Shown here: positions 8,501 through 17,778 of the stretch, in pieces
How the letters are laid out: the number at the start of each line of letters is the position of its first letter
How positions within the stretch are numbered: the first letter of the stretch is position 1
Source of the DNA: Streptomyces sp. Tue6028
Lineage (GTDB): Bacteria; Actinomycetota; Actinomycetes; Streptomycetales; Streptomycetaceae
Assembly: GCF_002300165.1 (NCBI RefSeq)
Contig: NZ_MLCE01000010.1
Span: 186,001-250,000 of the forward strand
Direction of reading: 5' to 3'
Length of the DNA: 64,000 nt
Position numbers and translations under genes: made by a program
The notes under the pieces: generated by a model
Databases searched by the model: none
What the model saw: only the letters and a program-made list of their open reading frames with translations
Told to the model about the DNA's origin: nothing

Positions 8501-9094
8501 TCACAGCGCCCCCTTCGTGGAGGGCAGGATGCCGGCGGCGCGCGGGTCGCGCTCGGAGGCGTACCGCAGGGCCCGGGCCAGGGCCTTGAACTGGCACTCC
8601 ACGATGTGGTGCGCGTTGCGCCCGTAGGGCACGTGCACGTGCAGCGCGATCTGCGCCTGGGCGACGAAGGACTCCAGGATGTGCCGGGTCATCGTGGTGT
8701 CGTACTCGCCGATCATCGGCGCCATGTTCTCGGGCTCGGTGTGCACGAGGTAGGGGCGGCCGGAGAGGTCGACGGTGACCTGGGCGAGCGACTCGTCCAG
8801 CGGGACCGTGCAGTTGCCGAAGCGGTAGATCCCCACCTTGTCGCCGAGCGCCTGCTTGAAGGCGGCGCCCAGGGCGAGGGCGGTGTCCTCGATGGTGTGG
8901 TGCGAGTCGATGTGCAGGTCGCCCTCGGTCTTCACGGTCAGGTCGAACAGACCGTGCCGGCCGAGCTGGTCGAGCATGTGGTCGTAGAAGCCGACACCCG
9001 TCGACACGTCGACCTTGCCGGACCCGTCGAGATCGATCTCGACGAGGACCGACGTCTCCTTCGTGGTGCGCTCCACGCGTCCTACGCGGCTCAT
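8501..9094 (-). CDS. hisB: Imidazoleglycerol-phosphate dehydratase HisB
   Basis: The 197-residue, monofunctional IGPD dehydrates imidazole glycerol phosphate to imidazole acetol phosphate. The manganese-binding His-rich motifs are clear: [30 protein letters not shown] and GRNAHHIVE. No N-terminal phosphatase domain is present, unlike the bifunctional E. coli protein. The start ATG overlaps the hisC stop by 4 bases. The 91 bases to the next small ORF (8410-8500) hold no gene I can see. Confidence 0.97.
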   Translation of the reverse strand: MSRVGRVERTTKETSVLVEIDLDGSGKVDVSTGVGFYDHMLDQLGRHGLFDLTVKTEGDLHIDSHHTIEDTALALGAAFKQALGDKVGIYRFGNCTVPLDESLAQVTVDLSGRPYLVHTEPENMAPMIGEYDTTMTRHILESFVAQAQIALHVHVPYGRNAHHIVECQFKALARALRYASERDPRAAGILPSTKGAL

Positions 9095-10209
9095 GCGCTC
9101 TGCTCCTTCTTCAGTTCACGGACCGCGTCGAGGAACGCGTCGTTCTCTTCGGGGGTCCCGGCGGACACCCGCAGCCATCCCGGCACGCCGTTGTCCCGGA
9201 CCAGGACGCCCCGGTCGAGGATCCGCCGCCAGGCCTCGTGGGAGCCGTCCGCGCCGTCGAACCGCCCGAACTGGACGAAGTTCGCGTCGGACTCGGTGAC
9301 CTCGTAGCCGATCGCGCGCAGTTCGGCGACCAGCCGGTCACGCTCGGCCTTGAGCTGCTCCACGTATCCGAGCAGGGTGTCGGTGTGCTCCAGGGCGGCC
9401 AGCGCGGTCGCCTGGGTGACGGCCGACAGGTGGTACGGCAGCCGGACCAGCTGCACGGCGTCCACGACGGCGGGGTGCGCGGCGAGGTAGCCGAGGCGCA
9501 GCCCCGCCGCCCCGAAGGCCTTGGACATGGTCCGCGAGACGACGAGATTCGGCCGACCTTCGAGCAGCGGCAGCAGCGAGTCGCCGTGGCTGAACTCGAT
9601 GTACGCCTCGTCCACGACCACCATCGACGGCTTGACCGCCTGGGCCGCCTCGTACAGCGCGAGGACCGTCTCGGGCGGGACCGCGTTGCCCGTGGGGTTG
9701 TTGGGGGTGGTGATGAAGACCACGTCGGGCCGGTTCTCGGCGATGGCCTGCTCGGCCGCCGCGGCGTCGATCGTGAAGTCCTCCTTGCGGGGGCCGGAGA
9801 TCCAGCCGGTACCGGTGCCGCGCGCGATGAGCGCGTGCATCGAGTACGACGGCTCGAAGCCGATCGCCGTGCGGCCGGGGCCTCCGAAGGTCTGCAGCAG
9901 CTGCTGGATGACCTCGTTCGACCCGTTGGCCGCCCAGACGTTCTCCCGGCCGACCCGGTGGCCGCCGGTCCGCGTCAGGTACTTGGCCAGCTCCGTGCGC
10001 AGCTCCACCGCGTCCCGGTCGGGGTAGCGGTTGAGGTCACGGGCGGCCTCGCGCACCCGCTCGGCGATCCGTTCGACGAGCGGCTCGGGCAGCGGGTACG
10101 GGTTCTCGTTGGTGTTCAGGCGCACGGGGACGTCGAGCTGGGGCGCGCCATAGGGGGACTTGCCGCGCAGCTCGTCCCGTACGGGGAGATCGTCGATTCC
10201 GAAGCTCAC
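9091..10209 (-). CDS. hisC: Histidinol-phosphate aminotransferase HisC
   Basis: A fold-type I PLP aminotransferase of 372 residues acting on imidazole acetol phosphate. The PLP lysine is in [12 protein letters not shown]; the cofactor-binding segments are [14 protein letters not shown] and the Arg of [11 protein letters not shown]. The N-terminus carries [10 protein letters not shown], the substrate-loop signature of HisC. The start is GTG at 10209, overlapping the hisD stop by 4 bases (GTGA). Confidence 0.97.
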   Translation of the reverse strand: MSFGIDDLPVRDELRGKSPYGAPQLDVPVRLNTNENPYPLPEPLVERIAERVREAARDLNRYPDRDAVELRTELAKYLTRTGGHRVGRENVWAANGSNEVIQQLLQTFGGPGRTAIGFEPSYSMHALIARGTGTGWISGPRKEDFTIDAAAAEQAIAENRPDVVFITTPNNPTGNAVPPETVLALYEAAQAVKPSMVVVDEAYIEFSHGDSLLPLLEGRPNLVVSRTMSKAFGAAGLRLGYLAAHPAVVDAVQLVRLPYHLSAVTQATALAALEHTDTLLGYVEQLKAERDRLVAELRAIGYEVTESDANFVQFGRFDGADGSHEAWRRILDRGVLVRDNGVPGWLRVSAGTPEENDAFLDAVRELKKEQSA

Positions 10210-11531
10210 TTGCTCTCAGGCACCTTCCAACCGAACCGGGCCTTGATCGCCGCGCCGTGCGCGGGCAGGTCCTCCGCCTCCGCGAGCGTCACCACGTGGT
10301 GCGCCACGTCGGCCAGCGCGTCCTTCGTGTAGTCCACGATGTGGATGCCGCGCAGGAAGGACTGGACGGACAGGCCGGAGGAGTGGCAGGCACAGCCGCC
10401 GGTGGGCAGGACGTGGTTCGAGCCCGCCGCGTAGTCGCCCAGCGAGACCGGCGCCCAGGGGCCGACGAAGATCGCGCCCGCGTTCCTGACGCGGTCGGCG
10501 ACGCGGGCGGCGTCGGCGGTCTGGATCTCCAGGTGCTCGGCGCCGTACGCGTCGACGACCCGCAGGCCCTCCTCCACGCCGTCGACGAGCACGACGGCGG
10601 ACTGCCTGCCGCCGAGCGCCGGGACGATCCGGTCCTCGATGTGCCGGGTGGCCGCGACCTGCGGCTCCAGCTCCTTCTCGACCGCGTCGGCAAGCTCCAC
10701 GGAGTCCGTGACGAGGACGGCGGCGGCCAGCGGGTCGTGCTCGGCCTGGCTGATCAGGTCCGAGGCGACGTGCACCGGGTCGGCGGTCGCGTCGGCGAGG
10801 ATCGCGATCTCCGTGGGACCGGCCTCGGCATCGATGCCGATCTTGCCCGCGAAGTACCGCTTGGCGGCGGCGACCCAGATGTTGCCGGGGCCGGTGACCA
10901 TGTTCGCGGGCGGGCAGGACTCGGTGCCGTGCGCGAACATCGCGACGGCGGTCGCGCCGCCCGCCGCGTACACCTCGTCGACGCCGAGCAGCGCGCAGGC
11001 GGCCAGGATCGTGGGGTGCGGCAGCCCGCCGAATTCGGCCTGGGCGGGTGAGGCGAGCGCGATGGAGCCGACGCCGGCCTCCTGAGCGGGGACGACGTTC
11101 ATGATCACGGAGGACGGGTAGACCGACCGGCCGCCGGGCGCGTAGAGACCGACGCGGTCGACCGGCACCCACTTCTCGGTCACCGAGCCGCCCGGCACGA
11201 CCTGGGTCGTGTGGGCGGTGCGCCGCTGCTCGCGGTGGACGAGCCGGGCGCGCCGGATCGACTCCTCCAGGGCGGCCCGTACGGCCGGGTCGAGCGTGTC
11301 GAGCGCGTCACGGAGCGCCTCGGCCGGGACGCGTACCGATTCCAGCCGGACGCCGTCGAATTTCTCCGCGTAGTCGATCAGCGCCGCGTCGCCCCGATGA
11401 TGCACGGCCTCGCAGATCGGACGCACCTTCTCCAGTGCGGCCGAAACGTCGAAGTCGGCTCGGGGCAGCAGGTCGCGCAGGGCGGAGCCCTCGGGGAGGG
11501 CGTCGCCGCGCAGATCGATTCGGGAGATCAC
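10206..11531 (-). CDS. hisD: Histidinol dehydrogenase HisD
   Basis: The 441-residue NAD- and zinc-dependent enzyme oxidises L-histidinol to L-histidine. Signatures include [54 protein letters not shown] (zinc and catalytic residues) and [13 protein letters not shown] chose GTG at 11531 (product starts [14 protein letters not shown] after Met), which gives the usual Streptomyces length; the frame stays open a further 16 codons upstream. It is the first gene of the his operon, with the divergent promoter region upstream. Confidence 0.97.
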   Translation of the reverse strand: MISRIDLRGDALPEGSALRDLLPRADFDVSAALEKVRPICEAVHHRGDAALIDYAEKFDGVRLESVRVPAEALRDALDTLDPAVRAALEESIRRARLVHREQRRTAHTTQVVPGGSVTEKWVPVDRVGLYAPGGRSVYPSSVIMNVVPAQEAGVGSIALASPAQAEFGGLPHPTILAACALLGVDEVYAAGGATAVAMFAHGTESCPPANMVTGPGNIWVAAAKRYFAGKIGIDAEAGPTEIAILADATADPVHVASDLISQAEHDPLAAAVLVTDSVELADAVEKELEPQVAATRHIEDRIVPALGGRQSAVVLVDGVEEGLRVVDAYGAEHLEIQTADAARVADRVRNAGAIFVGPWAPVSLGDYAAGSNHVLPTGGCACHSSGLSVQSFLRGIHIVDYTKDALADVAHHVVTLAEAEDLPAHGAAIKARFGWKVPESK

Positions 11532-11704
11532 AGGCCCAATTCTCTCAGACGGCGACAAGGCGCCGGACGCCCGTATCAATGGCTGATACAGGCCACCTTC
11601 GGTTCACCGGAAGATCCTCGTCACCAGTAGCGTTCGGGCCGTCACCGAGCGGGCATTGAACGATTGTACGAAACCCGCGAGTAGCTGGGGAGGAAGGAAG
11701 AGCC
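11532..11704. promoter_or_regulatory. Divergent promoter region of hisD and the 526-aa gene
   Basis: The 173 bases between two divergent starts must hold promoters for both. The only clear symmetry is GTATCA-ATGGC-TGATAC (11573-11589), a perfect 6-base dyad about 42 bases upstream of hisD and a candidate operator. The right side has a good purine-rich ribosome site (GGAGGAAGGAAGAG) before GTG at 11705. I saw no leader peptide with a run of His codons. Confidence 0.5.
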
Positions 11705-13285
11705 GTGACCGAGGGTGCCGGCATCCGTAACGGGGACCTGCCGGACGAACTGACCGCCGCCGAAGCCGGGATGTGGCAGGCCTTCCGCAACGGCAGCGTG
11801 TACGACCTGCGCAGCGGGGACACCACCGTCGACGATCCGCACGGCGGCCATCCGTGGGGGCCCGAGCGCAGCGTGCGGGCGCGGATCGTGGCGTGGCTGC
11901 TGCTCGACGGCCCTCCGGCCCTCCAGGGCAGGGTCTCGTCCCTGAAGCTGACCGGTGTCATGATCACCGACGTCCTCGACCTCGCCGGCGGCACCGTGGT
12001 GCCGTACGTCGAGCTGAAGGGGTGCCGGTTCGAGAAGGAGGTCCTGCTGCCGGAGGCCCGCTTCACGACCGTACGGCTGGTGGACTGCTCGGTGCCCCGG
12101 CTGGAGGCGGCCCGGCTGCACACCGAGGGCGACCTGCACCTGCCCCGCTGCCGTTTCCACAACGGGGTGCGCCTGACCGACGCGCACATCGGCACCGACC
12201 TGCTGCTCAACCAGGCCGTCGTCTACCGGGACCGGCGGGGGCGCTCGCTCACCGGCGACGGCATGACCGTCGGGCAGGACCTCCAGGCCGAGATGCTGGA
12301 GTCGCACGGCGAGCTCAGCCTGCGCGGCGCCACCATCGGCGTCTCGCTCAGCCTGCGCGGCAGCAAGCTGAACAACCCGTACACACGGCTGGCCCTGAAC
12401 GCCCCCCAGCTCACCGTCAACCGCACGCTGTACATGACGCCCGCCGGCATCGGCAATCCGCTGCTGACCAGCGGCACCACGCCGGCCCGCGGCACGCTGG
12501 TGCAGCGCTTCGAGTGCCAGGGCGGCATCCGCCTGGACGACGGCCGGTTCGGGGACGCCGTCGACCTCGAACGGGCCCGGTTCGTCCTCGACGACGACCA
12601 GGAGCTGTCGCTGCGCCGGGTCCAGACGCCCGAGCTGCGCTTCCTCGGGGAGAAGCCGGAGCGGGGTCGGGTGGTGCTGTCCGGCGCGCGGGTCGTCAAC
12701 CTGATCGACCGGGCGTCCAGCTGGCCGAGGCCCGGCAGCCTCCACATGGGCGGCTTCACCTACGAGAGCCTGGTGCCGCAGGGTGCCTTCCCGCTGACCC
12801 GGCGGCTGGAATGGGTGGCGGCGGCGACCGCCGAGTACAACCCCGAGCCGTACGAGCGGCTGGCCACGGTGCTGCGCAACTCCGGGGAGGACGAGGACGC
12901 GCGCGAGGTGCTGCTCGCCAAGCAGCGCCGCCGTCGCGAGACCCTGCCGCTGGCCGCCAAGCTGTGGGGGTACGCGCAGGACTGGACGGTCGCCTACGGG
13001 TACCGGCCGGGACGGGCCGCGCTGTGGATGGCGGTGCTGTGGGCGGCTTCGTCGATCGCCTTCTCGCACGCCAGCCATCCGCCGATCGACGGCAACGGGC
13101 ATCCGCCGTGGAACGCCTCGCTGTTCGCCCTGGACCTGCTGCTGCCCGTCATCGACCTGGGCCAGGCCGGCTTCTGGCAGCTGCGCGGCGGCTGGCAGTG
13201 GCTGGCCGCGGCGGTGATCCTCCTCGGCTGGATCCTCGCGACGACGGTGGCGGCGGGCGCGACCCGGCTGCTCCGGCGCGGCTGA
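11705..13285 (+). CDS. Beta-helix-like membrane protein of unknown function
   Basis: A 526-residue protein. Residues about 70-350 repeat short strand-turn units rich in the pattern A/G-x-L-x-L (VLDLAGGTVVPYVELKGC, GELSLRGATIGVSLSLRG), resembling pentapeptide or right-handed beta-helix proteins. Residues about 370-430 are charged and helical. The C-terminus has three hydrophobic helices (GRAALWMAVLWAASSIAF, SLFALDLLLPVIDLG, WLAAAVILLGWILATTVAAG). Streptomyces homologues have, from memory, been labelled membrane-associated oxidoreductase, but I see no nucleotide-binding or redox motif. GTG at 11705 has a strong ribosome site. The likely topology is a large soluble beta-helix anchored at its C-terminus. 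Confidence 0.82.
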   Translation: MTEGAGIRNGDLPDELTAAEAGMWQAFRNGSVYDLRSGDTTVDDPHGGHPWGPERSVRARIVAWLLLDGPPALQGRVSSLKLTGVMITDVLDLAGGTVVPYVELKGCRFEKEVLLPEARFTTVRLVDCSVPRLEAARLHTEGDLHLPRCRFHNGVRLTDAHIGTDLLLNQAVVYRDRRGRSLTGDGMTVGQDLQAEMLESHGELSLRGATIGVSLSLRGSKLNNPYTRLALNAPQLTVNRTLYMTPAGIGNPLLTSGTTPARGTLVQRFECQGGIRLDDGRFGDAVDLERARFVLDDDQELSLRRVQTPELRFLGEKPERGRVVLSGARVVNLIDRASSWPRPGSLHMGGFTYESLVPQGAFPLTRRLEWVAAATAEYNPEPYERLATVLRNSGEDEDAREVLLAKQRRRRETLPLAAKLWGYAQDWTVAYGYRPGRAALWMAVLWAASSIAFSHASHPPIDGNGHPPWNASLFALDLLLPVIDLGQAGFWQLRGGWQWLAAAVILLGWILATTVAAGATRLLRRG

Positions 13286-13548
13286 CTCGGGGCCCGGCCG
13301 CTGACGCGGGGCCGGGCGGCAGGCGCGGGGCCGGCCGCCGACGTGGGGCCTGTAGGGCCTGCGGGGCGAGCGGTGCGAGGGTTCCCCCGGACTCGCACAC
13401 ACGCCCCCCGCATGTCGCACGAACAGCCGTCGAACAGGTGAGCAACAGTCAGCTTTTACTCGTCCTTGACCAGTGTGGATACAACCAAACGACGGTTACA
13501 AAAGTGTCACCGCATACCCCCTGGCAGACCCCCGACCTGCGTCTTTCA

Positions 13549-14601
13549 ATGGTCGACACCATGGCACTGCTGCGCGCGTTCATCCGTACGGCACGGATGG
13601 CTAGGAACACCTCGCGCCTCGCCGCCGGACTGCCGGCCGACGACGAGGTACTGCTCGACGCCCCCGACGAGCGTCTCGGTCCCGCCCTCGTGGCGGCGGC
13701 CCGCGGCGAGTACGGACCGGCCGCCAAGCTGCTCACCACCACACGCGAGGCCGCCGAGTGGGAGAACCGCGACCGCTACGCGATGCGCCTCGCGACCTTC
13801 GCCCGCTCCCGGGACGCGTGGCTGCGGGAGTGGCAGGCCGCCGCGCCGCACGATCCGGACGCCCTGCTCGTCAAGGCCGAGCTGGCGGTGCGCCGGGGCT
13901 GGGAGTCCCCGGCCCGTGCCGAGCTGCTCCGCGAGGTCGGGCCGCTGATCACCGCGGCCGCCGAGGGTGATCCGCGCGACCCGGTCCCCTGGCGGATCGC
14001 GCTCGACCACGCCCGCGGCACGAACGTCGGGCACTCCGAGTTCGGGCAGCTGTGGGGCGAGGCCGTACGGCGCTCCCCGCACCACTACGGCTGCCACGTC
14101 GCGGCCCTCCAGTACCTGTCGGCCGCCTGGTACGGCTCGCACCGCGAATGCTTCGACTTCGCCGAGACGGCCGCCCAGGACGCGCTCCCCGGCTCTCTGG
14201 TGCAGGCGCTCCCGGTGCGTGCGGCCTTCGCCTACCTGACCGAGGGCGGCGGGGCGAAGGTCCCTCGCGAACGTCTGGACGCGGCGGCCGACCTCGCCGT
14301 GGCCCTGTCCGCGACGTACACGGAGTCCGATCCGTGGCCCGCGGAGGTCCGCAACCTGCTGATGTACGTCCTGGTCCGGCTGGAGCGCTGGACGGACGCG
14401 CTGGAACAGCTGCGCCTCATCGGCCCGTACGCCACGTCGTTCCCCTGGGACAGGGTCTCCGACGACCCGCTCGGCCAGTTCCTGGAGCTGCGCGACGGCA
14501 TCCGGCTGGAGGTCGCCTCGGGCCTTCCGCTGCGCTCGCCGGGCCCCGATCCGCATCCGGGGAGTGGGCACGACGGACGCGCCCGCTCCGGCGACCATTA
14601 G
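13549..14601 (+). CDS. Helical-repeat protein of unknown function
   Basis: A 350-residue soluble protein, rich in Ala/Leu/Arg/Trp helices of TPR-like character (RSRDAWLREWQAAAPHDPDA, AELAVRRGWESPARAELLRE). I do not recognise a named domain or catalytic motif. ATG at 13549 was chosen; it lacks a strong ribosome site, so GTG at 13504 or leaderless initiation is possible. The preceding 263-base gap (13286-13548) begins with imperfect GC-rich repeats of GCGGGGCCGG and ends in an AT-richer promoter-like stretch. The Lon-N gene starts 11 bases downstream, suggesting cotranscription. Confidence 0.75.
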   Translation: MVDTMALLRAFIRTARMARNTSRLAAGLPADDEVLLDAPDERLGPALVAAARGEYGPAAKLLTTTREAAEWENRDRYAMRLATFARSRDAWLREWQAAAPHDPDALLVKAELAVRRGWESPARAELLREVGPLITAAAEGDPRDPVPWRIALDHARGTNVGHSEFGQLWGEAVRRSPHHYGCHVAALQYLSAAWYGSHRECFDFAETAAQDALPGSLVQALPVRAAFAYLTEGGGAKVPRERLDAAADLAVALSATYTESDPWPAEVRNLLMYVLVRLERWTDALEQLRLIGPYATSFPWDRVSDDPLGQFLELRDGIRLEVASGLPLRSPGPDPHPGSGHDGRARSGDH

Positions 14602-14612
14602 GCTTTCCCGTC

Positions 14613-15353
14613 GTGACCACCGTCCGGCTCCCGCTCTTCCCCCTGAACTCGGTGCTCTTCCCGGGGCTCGTGCTTCCTCTGAACGTGTTCGAGGAGCGCT
14701 ATCGCGCCATGATGCGCGATCTGCTGAAGACCCCCGAGGACGAACCGCGCCGATTCGCCGTCGTCGCCATCCGCGACGGGCACGAGGTCGCTGCGTCCGC
14801 GCCAGGCATGCCGGACCAGACGGCCGTGCCCGAACGCGGACCCGCCGCCGGCTTCGGCGACGACCCTGCCAAGGCCTTCCACCAGACCGGCTGCATCGCG
14901 GACGCGGCGACCATCCGGGAGCGCGCCGACGGCAGCTTCGAGGTGCTCGCCACGGGCACCACACGCGTACGACTGCTCTCGGTGGACGCCTCGGGGGCGT
15001 TCCTGACGGCCGAGCTGGAGGAGCTGCCCGAGGACCAGGGCGAGGAGGCGGGGGCGCTCGCCGAGGGCGTCCTACGGGCCTTCCGCCAGTACCAGAAGCG
15101 GCTGGCGGGCGCCCGGGAGAGGTCCCTGTCCACCGGGGCCGACCTGCCGGACGAGCCGTCCGTCGTCTCGTACCTCGTCGCGGCCGCCGTGATGCTGGAC
15201 ATCCCGGCGAAGCAGCGGCTGCTCCAGGCGCCGGACACGGCGTCCCGGCTGCGCGAGGAGCTGAAACTCCTGCGCGCGGAGACCGCGATCATCCGTAATC
15301 TGCCCTCGTTGCCGGCGTCCGACCTGACGCGCGGCCCGACGAGTCTCAACTGA
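14613..15353 (+). CDS. Lon substrate-binding (LON_N) domain protein
   Basis: A 246-residue protein consisting of the Lon N-terminal (PUA-like) domain without the AAA+ or protease parts. The opening strand signature RLPLFPLNSVLFPGLVLPLNVFE is typical of the family, and a helical segment follows (FRQYQKRLAGARE, DTASRLREELKLLRAE). Stand-alone LON_N proteins are common in actinobacteria, and their function is not settled; peptide or substrate binding is presumed. The start is GTG at 14613, close behind the preceding gene. Confidence 0.9.
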   Translation: MTTVRLPLFPLNSVLFPGLVLPLNVFEERYRAMMRDLLKTPEDEPRRFAVVAIRDGHEVAASAPGMPDQTAVPERGPAAGFGDDPAKAFHQTGCIADAATIRERADGSFEVLATGTTRVRLLSVDASGAFLTAELEELPEDQGEEAGALAEGVLRAFRQYQKRLAGARERSLSTGADLPDEPSVVSYLVAAAVMLDIPAKQRLLQAPDTASRLREELKLLRAETAIIRNLPSLPASDLTRGPTSLN

Positions 15354-15370
15354 CGCATCCGAGAAGGCCG

Positions 15371-15871
15371 ATGGCGAAGAAGTCGAAGAAGCAGCAGTCC
15401 GGGGGCACCCCGGCGACGGTGGCGCTCACGGACGCGGGCGTCGCGTTCACGGTCCACTCCTACGAGCACGACCCGTCCCACCCCTCGTACGGCGAGGAGG
15501 CCGCCGAGGCCATGGGCGTCTCGCCGGAGCGGGTCTTCAAGACCCTGGTGGCGGACGTGGACGGCGCCCTCGTGGTCGCCGTGGTCCCCGTCGCGGGCTC
15601 CCTCGACCTGAAGGCGCTGGCCACGGCGGTGGGCGGCAAGCGCGCGGCGATGGCCGACCCCGCGGCGGCCGAGCGCACCACGGGCTACGTCCGCGGCGGC
15701 ATCTCGCCCCTGGGCCAGCGCAAGAGGCTCCGCACGGTCCTGGACTCCTCGGCCGCGGCGCACGCCACGATCTGCGTCTCGGCGGGCCGCCGGGGCCTGG
15801 AGGTGGAACTGTCGCCCGACGACCTGGCGAAGCTCACGGACGCGGTCTCCGCGTCCGTGGGCCGTGCGTGA
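15371..15871 (+). CDS. ybaK: Cys-tRNA(Pro)/Cys-tRNA(Cys) deacylase, YbaK/EbsC type
   Basis: A 166-residue editing-domain protein that hydrolyses Cys mischarged on tRNA-Pro. The family core is clear: HSYEHDP, SPERVFKTLVA, LVVAVVPVAGSLDLKAL, AERTTGYVRGGISPLGQRKRL. The conserved lysine expected for YbaK activity is in VFKTL, and the GGISPLG loop is present. ATG at 15371 follows GAGAAGG by a few bases. It is 17 bases after the LON_N gene, probably in the same transcript. Confidence 0.95.
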   Translation: MAKKSKKQQSGGTPATVALTDAGVAFTVHSYEHDPSHPSYGEEAAEAMGVSPERVFKTLVADVDGALVVAVVPVAGSLDLKALATAVGGKRAAMADPAAAERTTGYVRGGISPLGQRKRLRTVLDSSAAAHATICVSAGRRGLEVELSPDDLAKLTDAVSASVGRA

Positions 15872-15912
15872 CCCCTCGACGGACGTCGCGTCCTCGGTTA
15901 AGTACGAGGGAC

Positions 15913-15987
15913 ATGTCGAAGAAAACGCGCAAACGCAAGTGGCGCATCAAAAAGGGCCGCTCCAACCACGGCCGCCGTCCGGCGTGA
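15913..15987 (+). CDS. 24-residue very basic protein, bL37-like
   Basis: The ORF starts MSKKTRKRKW and ends SNHGRRPA; about half of its 24 residues are Lys or Arg. Length, charge and the NHG(K/R)RP tail match what I remember of bL37, a small 50S subunit protein described in mycobacterial ribosomes. A ribosome site (GAGGGAC) abuts the ATG at 15913. It lies 41 bases after ybaK in the same direction. The bL37 assignment is from memory of the motif and needs alignment; a chance ORF is unlikely given the composition. Confidence 0.62.
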   Translation: MSKKTRKRKWRIKKGRSNHGRRPA

Positions 15988-16159
15988 CCCACTCCCCCGT
16001 GCCGACCCGTCGGGCGGCCCAGGAACGGGCCGTACGGGACGGAACGGGGGCTCCGGAGGGCGCGGGCCCCTTGGCGGACGACGAGCAGGGACCCGGCGGG
16101 CGGGCCGCCCGCCGGGCGCAGCGGGCGTCGAGCGCCTGCCAGGGCCTGTCCGACAGGGC

Positions 16160-16804
16160 CTAGGCGGCCGGAGGCGCGGAGGGCCCGCCGCTGTAGGGGC
16201 TCTGGTACGGATCGGGATCCCGCGGACCGAACAGCGCGGTGAGCCCGAGGTGGACGACGAGCGCCGCCACGGTCCAGGCCAGCAACGCCCCCTTGGCGCC
16301 CAGCTTCAGCGGCGCGGAGAACGTCACCCCCTTGCCCACGGCCTTGGCGTGCGCCACCACGTTCTGCGTGGGCCCGAGCCAGACCCCGATCCGCCACGCG
16401 ATCAGCGAACCGAGAAACCCGCCGACGGCCAGCGCCACGACCAGCGGCACACCGCCGCGCCGACGCACCAGGAACACGACGAGCGCGCTCACCGCGCCGA
16501 ACGCGAGCGCGAGCAGGGTGAACGTTCCGTCGACACCGATGGCCTGCTCGCCCTCGGTGTCCTTCAGATACACGGCGCTGTCGTCCGCGATCAGCGGCAC
16601 ATGCGGCGCCAGCCACCACCAGAGCACCCCGAGGAGCAGTCCCGTGAGCGCCACGGCCACGGTGATCACGGCGGCCTCGCGCACTTCGGTCTTCATCCCG
16701 GGGCCGTCCTGTTCGTACGCGACGCCACCGGCGGGGGGAACCTGCCAGGCGTCGTGCGGGGGCTGTCGGTGCGGCGGCGGGGGCGGAGTCAGCGGAGCGG
16801 TCAC
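16160..16804 (-). CDS. Four-helix membrane protein, possibly DUF2567
   Basis: A 214-residue protein with a Pro-rich cytoplasmic N-terminus (APLTPPPPPHRQPP), then about four membrane helices (VITVAVALTGLLLGVLWWWL, FTLLALAFGAVSALVVFLV, LVVALAVGGFLGSLIAW, GALLAWTVAALVVHLGL) and a Pro/Ser-rich tail. The layout resembles the actinobacterial DUF2567 family, whose function I do not know. GTG at 16804 is the start; the ABC permease stop lies 34 bases upstream, so it is probably the third gene of that operon. Confidence 0.75.
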   Translation of the reverse strand: MTAPLTPPPPPHRQPPHDAWQVPPAGGVAYEQDGPGMKTEVREAAVITVAVALTGLLLGVLWWWLAPHVPLIADDSAVYLKDTEGEQAIGVDGTFTLLALAFGAVSALVVFLVRRRGGVPLVVALAVGGFLGSLIAWRIGVWLGPTQNVVAHAKAVGKGVTFSAPLKLGAKGALLAWTVAALVVHLGLTALFGPRDPDPYQSPYSGGPSAPPAA

Positions 16805-16838
16805 CCTGACATCGTGCCAGGCCCGGCCGACGGGCGCG

Positions 16839-17660
16839 TCACCGGACGGCGGCCCGGCGGTACGCCCAGGTGGCGAGGGCCAGCGAGACCGCCCCGACAC
16901 CCGCGCAGACGGCCAGGTCCACGAGGACCGCGGTCCAGTCGGGATGCGCCCCGAAGGTGCGGGCGAAGGCCTCGACGCCGTACGTCGAGGGCAGCAGGTC
17001 ACGGCCGTACTGCACGACCGTGGGCAGCCGGTCGGCCGGCAGCACGCCCAGCAGCAGCGCCGCCGACATCCCCAACTGGCCGAGCAGAGTGGCGAGTTCG
17101 GGCCGCGGGGCGAGGAGTCCGAGCGCGGCCCCGAGGCCCGCGAGTGCGGCGCCCGCGAGCGGGATGACCGCGGCGAGCACCCACAGGTGGGCCATCGGCA
17201 GCCCGAAGAGCACGCTGCCGAAGACCGCGGTGGCGATGGTCCCGGGCACGGTGAAGGACGCGTAGGCGCCCGCGGCGCCGAGCACGACGGCGGCGGGCGG
17301 CACGGGCAGCGTCGCGTAGTGGTCGAGCCCGCCGCTCGCCCTGAGCTGCCCGAAGTACTGCGCGAGGAGGTTGAGCGCGACGAAGGCGACCACCAGGACC
17401 GACGACCCGGCGACCACGGCCCGCGCCTCGGCGCCGCCGTCCACCACTCCGCGCATCAGGATCATGATCCCGACGGACTGGAAGGTGGCCACGAACAGCA
17501 GCGGGATGCGCGCGACACGCGCCCGGGAGAGCTGCGCCCGGTACACGGCGGCCAGCGAGGGCCACAGCCGCGCACGCGGCCCCAGCTCCACGGCGGCACC
17601 GGGGTCCTCGGCCACGGGCAGCGCACTGCCCGTCAGCACTCCGGCGGGTACGACACTCAC
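16839..17660 (-). CDS. ABC-2 type exporter permease
   Basis: A 273-residue permease with six hydrophobic segments typical of ABC-2 exporters (SVGIMILMRGVVDGG, VLVVAFVALNLLAQYFG, FTVPGTIATAVFGSVLFGL, LAAVIPLAGAALAGLGAALG, LLGQLGMSAALLLGVL, AVCAGVGAVSLALATWAY-like end). It pairs with the ATPase encoded 118 bases upstream in the same direction. The start is GTG at 17660. The substrate is unknown; related systems export antibiotics or lipids. Confidence 0.88.
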   Translation of the reverse strand: MSVVPAGVLTGSALPVAEDPGAAVELGPRARLWPSLAAVYRAQLSRARVARIPLLFVATFQSVGIMILMRGVVDGGAEARAVVAGSSVLVVAFVALNLLAQYFGQLRASGGLDHYATLPVPPAAVVLGAAGAYASFTVPGTIATAVFGSVLFGLPMAHLWVLAAVIPLAGAALAGLGAALGLLAPRPELATLLGQLGMSAALLLGVLPADRLPTVVQYGRDLLPSTYGVEAFARTFGAHPDWTAVLVDLAVCAGVGAVSLALATWAYRRAAVR

Positions 17661-17778
17661 GTCGAGCTGCTTCCCTTCGCTTCGGCAGCCGTCCTGATTC
17701 CAACGCCCACGGTCTCCCCCGGGTTCCGCGCACCCGCGGGCCCTCGAAGGGTACGTACGGATCGTGCGTCCCGCGCAC

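Noticed and set aside
13286..13548. Possible small RNA or ORF in the gap after the beta-helix gene
   Set aside because: Only imperfect GC-rich repeats and a promoter-like stretch were seen; no start-stop-ribosome site combination was convincing.
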